From: CAYVHB01 sp964450865
GTDB taxonomy: Bacteria > Bacillota > Clostridia > Saccharofermentanales > UBA5734
NCBI GenBank assembly: GCA_964450865.1
Contig: CAYVHB010000016.1
Coordinates: 7,962-71,961 of the forward strand
Length of the DNA stretch: 64,000 nucleotides
Reading direction: 5' to 3'
Program-made: the position numbers and the translations under genes
In this document: one piece after another, positions 60,838-64,000 of the stretch
How positions within the stretch are numbered: the stretch's first letter is position 1
Layout: every line of letters begins with the position of its first letter
Notes under the pieces: model-generated
Told to the model about the DNA's origin: nothing
The model's database searches: none
What the model saw: the letters and a program-made list of their open reading frames with translations, nothing else

Positions 60838-61244
60838 ATGTCCGGCACTGGTGACCGCTGGCACGAAGTGAATTATAAAGATCCATGTTACGATTGTCAA
60901 GCTTTTTCCGCAGAACCTTGAATGTAACCTTGAATGTAAAAGTAAGTTCAGCACCAGGCTACAACCAAAGCCACAACCAAAGTCACAACTGCAATTGACG
61001 TTAACTGCGGCATCGAAATCCACCTGAGGAGTAAATTGTAAAAATCACAACAATAAGAAAAGCTTCGGGCCTGATAATGGGATGAGAACCAAATCAGGAA
61101 GAATCGCCCCCAAGTACGTCCGCGTCCAGGCGAATGGGGCTGTCCGGTTCGGATTCGGGACAGGTTCAGGCACAGACCCCTTGAATATGGTAAAATGAGA
61201 GCCAATCTATACAGCAGATCCAATCTTTTCGGGAGGTTTTTGAC
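60838..61244. other. 407-base divergent region between tRNA-His and the GNAT gene
   Basis: It contains the consensus tRNA promoter at 60872-60900 and short tandem words (CCTTGAATGTAA twice near 60918-60941; CAACCAAAG-type repeats near 60960-60990). The minus-strand frames here come from these repeats and are not convincing genes. No clear promoter for the GNAT gene could be paired. Confidence 0.5.
60872..60900 (-). promoter_or_regulatory. Consensus promoter of the tRNA-His/Gln/Lys operon
   Basis: Perfect TTGACA (60895-60900, minus strand) and perfect TATAAT (60872-60877) with a 17-base spacer, 35 bases upstream of tRNA-His. Confidence 0.92.
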
Positions 61245-61913
61245 ATGGCCCAGGATCATAAGCCCAATCTGGATCGTCTGGCCTCGGCACCTGATTTGCC
61301 AGCATCTTTCAGCCCGGCCCAACCGGCAGCACAACCCTTGTCAATCATGCAACGCCTGCCGCTTCAGGGCCCTCATATCCAGCTGACAGCGCTCGAGGAT
61401 ACTGACCTCACAGCCCTGTTGCCATTCTTCCAGGACCTGTCAGTCCTGCGTTATTACTTGCCGACAACTGCCCGGCCCTTGAACCGGATCCAGCTCGAGC
61501 GCCTTCTGAAAGACTGGAACGACGGCGTGGAGAATTACGTTTTTGCCATTCGCAGTTCTGGTAAAACATGTGGGATCTTTAATCTGGATGGCCTGGACTG
61601 GGCTAACGGCCACGCCGAGATTGGCATCGCCATTACTGACAAACTGATCCGTGGTCAGGGACTGGCGTCTGAAGCATTATCGGTCATGCTGGACTATGCC
61701 TTCAACGAGCTTGGTATGCATCGGCTGTGGTGCCGCATTATCGACGGCAATGACCCTTCAACCCGGCTCTTCGAAAAAACCGGCTTCCGGCGGGAAGGCC
61801 GGCTGCGCCACCATGTGCTGCGCAGTGGCGCCTATCGTGACATGCTGATTTACGGATTGCTCAAGTCAGATTGGCAGACTCCGTTCTCCCCAGTCCAGGA
61901 ACAGGGCCGCTAA
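61245..61913 (+). CDS. GNAT-family N-acetyltransferase (RimJ/RimL-like)
   Basis: A 222-residue acetyltransferase using acetyl-CoA. The first 35 residues are Pro/Ala-rich. The fold shows EIGIAITDKLIRGQGLASEAL (core RGQGLASEAL, the acetyl-CoA loop), LGMHRLWCRI and STRLFEKTGFRREGRLR, all typical of the RimJ/RimL/Bacillus YdaF branch acting on protein N-termini or small amines. GGGAGG lies 8 bases before the ATG. The substrate is unknown. It is the only gene between the tRNA cluster and pfp. Confidence 0.88.
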   Translation: MAQDHKPNLDRLASAPDLPASFSPAQPAAQPLSIMQRLPLQGPHIQLTALEDTDLTALLPFFQDLSVLRYYLPTTARPLNRIQLERLLKDWNDGVENYVFAIRSSGKTCGIFNLDGLDWANGHAEIGIAITDKLIRGQGLASEALSVMLDYAFNELGMHRLWCRIIDGNDPSTRLFEKTGFRREGRLRHHVLRSGAYRDMLIYGLLKSDWQTPFSPVQEQGR

Positions 61914-62042
61914 CAGCCATACCAGAGCCGTTGGCCCCCTCGATCCGATGCTAACAGCCCTGTACAGGAATAAGTAAGACTGGCTGCTGACCAGCGGCTG
62001 CTGACAACTGCCGATTCGAAAGAAACAGTGCATACATTTATA

Positions 62043-62071
62043 TTGTGCAGATTGCCACACGATGGTAAAAT
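62043..62071 (+). promoter_or_regulatory. Candidate promoter for pfp
   Basis: TTGTGC (62043-62048), a 17-base spacer and TAAAAT (62066-62071), 56 bases before the ATG. Confidence 0.55.
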
Positions 62072-62127
62072 ATCCATGATATTTCCCGTCATGACGCTAA
62101 AGTAAATAAATCGGAGGACTCGCTAAC

Positions 62128-63372
62128 ATGGGTAAATTGATTGGTAACGCGATTTTCGGACAATCCGGCGGACCGACCGCGGTCATCAACGCCAGCGCAG
62201 CCGGTGTTTTCACCGAAGCACTGAAACAGACTGGCATCATTGAAAAAGTCTACGGCGCAGCCAATGGTATCGTCGGCATCCTGAACGAGAAATTTTACGA
62301 TATCGGCCAGGAAGACCCTTACGAGCTCGAACTGCTCAAGACCACCCCCTCCTCCGCCCTCGGTTCCTGCCGTTACAAGCTGGCCGATGCCGCCGTTAAC
62401 GATACCGACTACAAACGGCTGCTGGAAGTCTTCCGCAAATACAACATCCGCTATTTCTTCTACAATGGCGGCAACGACTCGATGGATACCTGCAACAAGA
62501 TCTCCAAGTTCATGCAGAAATCCGGTTATGAATGCCGCGTAATCGGCGTTCCCAAGACGATCGACAATGACCTCTTTGGTACGGACCACTGCCCCGGCTT
62601 CTCTTCAGCTGCCAAATACATCGCCACCACCATCATGGAAGTCTATCTTGATGCCCGCGTCTATGACACCGGCATGGTTACCGTCATCGAGATCATGGGC
62701 CGTCATGCCGGCTGGCTGACCGGTGCCGCTGCCCTGGCCGCCCATAAAGGACTCGGCCCGGACCTGATTTATCTGCCGGAAATTGAATTTGACCTTGACA
62801 AAATGCTGGCCGACGTCAAGCGTGTTTACGAAAAAGAAAAGAAAGTCATCATAGCCGTTTCCGAGGGCGTCCAGAATAAAGAAGGCAAATTCATCCCCGA
62901 GCTCGTTGGCGACGTGGCTGTTGACGCTTTCGGTCACAAGCAGCTCGGTGGTACCGCAACGGTCCTGGCTGACTACCTCAAGAAGGAAATCGGCTGTAAA
63001 GTACGCGGTATCGAGCTGTCACTGATGCAGCGCTGCGCTGCACACCTGGCCTCCAAGTCCGATGTCGATGAGTCTTTCCTGTCTGGCCAGACCGCAGTCC
63101 GTTGTGCCGTAGATGGCATGACCGACTACATGGTCGGTTTCCAGCGTCCCGAATCCGGCCCCTACAAGTGCGAAATCAAGATGATTCCGCTGAGCGAAGT
63201 CGCCAATACGGAGAAGGTCGTCCCGCGTGAATGGATCAATGATGAAGGCAATTTCGTCAATGAGAAGTTCATCGCCTATGCACTGCCGCTGATCCAGGGC
63301 GAATCCCGCGTCGCTATTGAAGATGGCCTGCCCCGCTTTGCCAAGCTGAAGAAGGTTCTGGTACAGGGCTGA
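62128..63372 (+). CDS. pfp: Pyrophosphate-type 6-phosphofructokinase
   Basis: A 414-residue glycolytic enzyme of the PPi-using group. The motif GGNDSMDT has Asp rather than the Gly of ATP enzymes at the position that blocks ATP, and PKTIDNDL has the Lys typical of PPi-PFK. IEIMGRHAGWL is the fructose-6-phosphate site. Use of PPi saves ATP and makes the step reversible, usual in anaerobes. GGAGG lies 10 bases before the ATG. Its own promoter and terminator suggest a single-gene unit. Confidence 0.93.
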   Translation: MGKLIGNAIFGQSGGPTAVINASAAGVFTEALKQTGIIEKVYGAANGIVGILNEKFYDIGQEDPYELELLKTTPSSALGSCRYKLADAAVNDTDYKRLLEVFRKYNIRYFFYNGGNDSMDTCNKISKFMQKSGYECRVIGVPKTIDNDLFGTDHCPGFSSAAKYIATTIMEVYLDARVYDTGMVTVIEIMGRHAGWLTGAAALAAHKGLGPDLIYLPEIEFDLDKMLADVKRVYEKEKKVIIAVSEGVQNKEGKFIPELVGDVAVDAFGHKQLGGTATVLADYLKKEIGCKVRGIELSLMQRCAAHLASKSDVDESFLSGQTAVRCAVDGMTDYMVGFQRPESGPYKCEIKMIPLSEVANTEKVVPREWINDEGNFVNEKFIAYALPLIQGESRVAIEDGLPRFAKLKKVLVQG

Positions 63373-63516
63373 TCACAGCTGGACAAATCTGACAAGGCCC
63401 GAACGATTGGTTAACAGGACCTGATCAGATTCATTCGATCGGATTCTCTGGCCGGATCTGTCGGCTGAAAAGCCGGAAGGATTCGCTTACCCCGATTGTC
63501 AGGATAGATTATATTG

Positions 63517-63556
63517 AAAAGGGTGTCACCAGACGAAATGTCAGGGACACCCTTTT
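63517..63556. terminator. Terminator after pfp
   Basis: An 11-bp stem (AAAAGGGTGTC at 63517-63527 with GACACCCTTTT at 63546-63556) with an 18-base loop and a T-rich end. The A/T tracts on both sides could serve the converging minus-strand gene too. Confidence 0.75.
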
Positions 63557-63657
63557 AATATGAATCGTGATTTTTATGACTCATGGTACAAGGATTATTC
63601 CAGGCCGATCAGAAGAAAGAAACCTGGCGAATGGCTCCCAATGCCAGGAATGGGGGT

Positions 63658-64000
63658 TTAAGGGCTCTGAGGCGGTTTTTTCGGATATCGGGGCCGGATC
63701 CCGCCATCATGTCTTGGATAGGGCCGCCCAGGCTCGTGTTTATGAAATGGTTTGCCACCATCGTGTTGCCGGGGGCGCTCTCCACCCTCGAAGCGGCGCG
63801 GCGGGCGGCTGTCACCCTCGAACTGGCGTGGTGGGCGGGCCTCGCCTTCGAAGCGGCGCGGCGGGCGGCTGTCACCCTCGAACTGGCGTGGTGGCCGGGC
63901 ATCGCCCTCGAAGCGGCGCGGCGGACGGGCCTCACCCTCGAAGCGGCGTGGTGGGCGGGCATCGCCTTCGAAGCGGCGTGGCGGCCGGCTGTCACCCTCG
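63658..64000 (-). CDS. C-terminal Arg/Pro/Asp/Glu repeat tail of an unidentified protein (partial)
   Basis: The frame enters from the right edge and stops at TAA (63658-63660), giving 114 residues. The first 70 are a ten-residue repeat, EGDARPPRRF-like with D/E and A/S variants, about seven copies; a basic Gly/His/Pro/Arg-rich end follows (HKHEPGRPYPRHDGG). Such tails occur on DEAD-box RNA helicases and other RNA-binding proteins, but no domain is visible, so the protein is not named. The frame lacks a start in the window. The overlapping frame 63609-63995 is read from the same repeats and is not favoured. Confidence 0.65.
   Translation of the reverse strand, partial: EGDSRPPRRFEGDARPPRRFEGEARPPRRFEGDARPPRQFEGDSRPPRRFEGEARPPRQFEGDSRPPRRFEGGERPRQHDGGKPFHKHEPGRPYPRHDGGIRPRYPKKPPQSP
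63782..64000. repeat. 30-bp tandem repeat coding the Arg-rich tail
   Basis: About seven 30-base units with small differences continue to the window edge. The unit is a multiple of three, and alternate units are more alike, suggesting a 60-base higher-order unit. Confidence 0.85.

Noticed and set aside
60814..61334. Small minus-strand frames between tRNA-His and the GNAT gene
   Set aside because: They arise from short tandem words and cross a consensus tRNA promoter; no family features.
63609..63995. 128-codon His/Arg/Ala repeat protein
   Set aside because: The neighbouring frame through the same repeats is open to the window edge, gives a plausible charged tail and ends at a stop 50 bases earlier; this frame needs a start inside the repeats.
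63782..64000. Second CRISPR-like array at the right edge
   Set aside because: The 30-bp units follow each other directly and encode a ten-residue repeat.

Overview
The window looks like a chromosomal contig from an anaerobic, GC-rich Clostridia-type Firmicute; this is an inference, since no rRNA is present. The evidence is strong AGGAGG ribosome-binding sites, an AmaP/Asp23/DUF2273 envelope set, the RNase Y and YmdB pair, a PgpH-type 7TM-HD phosphodiesterase, YqeG, the MEP-pathway enzyme Dxs, a pyrophosphate-type phosphofructokinase, a YitJ-type methionine enzyme and an IS200/IS605 element. A run of exactly 100 N inside a repeat (43912-44011) suggests a draft or metagenome assembly.

Layout. 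The left edge holds the tail of a DinG/XPD-like helicase (+). Positions 389-12431 are a compact minus-strand block, read right to left: ymdB, a peptide-type solute-binding lipoprotein, lspA, rluD-like, two DUF881 membrane proteins, phoH, pgpH, ybeY, era, recO and an ICMT-like methyltransferase, mostly overlapping or a few bases apart. rny follows with its own promoter, then an orphan NuoE-like 2Fe-2S protein and a plus-strand pseudouridine synthase. Positions 16339-27738 are a second minus-strand block: yqeG, efp, asp23/amaP/DUF2273, nusB, xseA, xseB, ispA, dxs, nadK, argR and recN. Aspartokinase (+) is followed by a degenerate NodB-like membrane protein, parC/parE and tRNA-Gly/tRNA-Arg.

Positions 36612-37663 are an AT-richer IS200/IS605 element whose tnpB has lost its centre. 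It sits just upstream of yitJ. Then come a degenerate PP2C-like/SH3 membrane protein, a UPF0303 protein and an SDR-family epimerase.

The most distinctive region is 42769-53927 (minus strand). Transcription starts with an oxygen-sensor-like metallo-beta-lactamase domain fused to a dead GGDEF and a receiver whose phospho-acceptor Asp is Glu. It continues through a processive GT2 polysaccharide synthase with a HEAT domain and a Cys ribbon, a membrane-anchored glycosidase-like protein, and a secreted GH18 protein. A membrane GGDEF-EAL protein with intact motifs lies nearby (58120-60177). I read this as a candidate redox- and c-di-GMP-linked exopolysaccharide system. The right end carries a TPR-like membrane protein, a solute-binding/permease fusion, tRNA-His/Gln/Lys under a consensus promoter, a GNAT acetyltransferase, pfp, and the Arg-rich tail of an unidentified protein.

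A second theme is structural. Imperfect direct duplications of about 14-70 bp lie at or just past stop codons of at least eight genes, and several conserved proteins carry Ala/Pro/Gly/Ser-rich insertions or tails.
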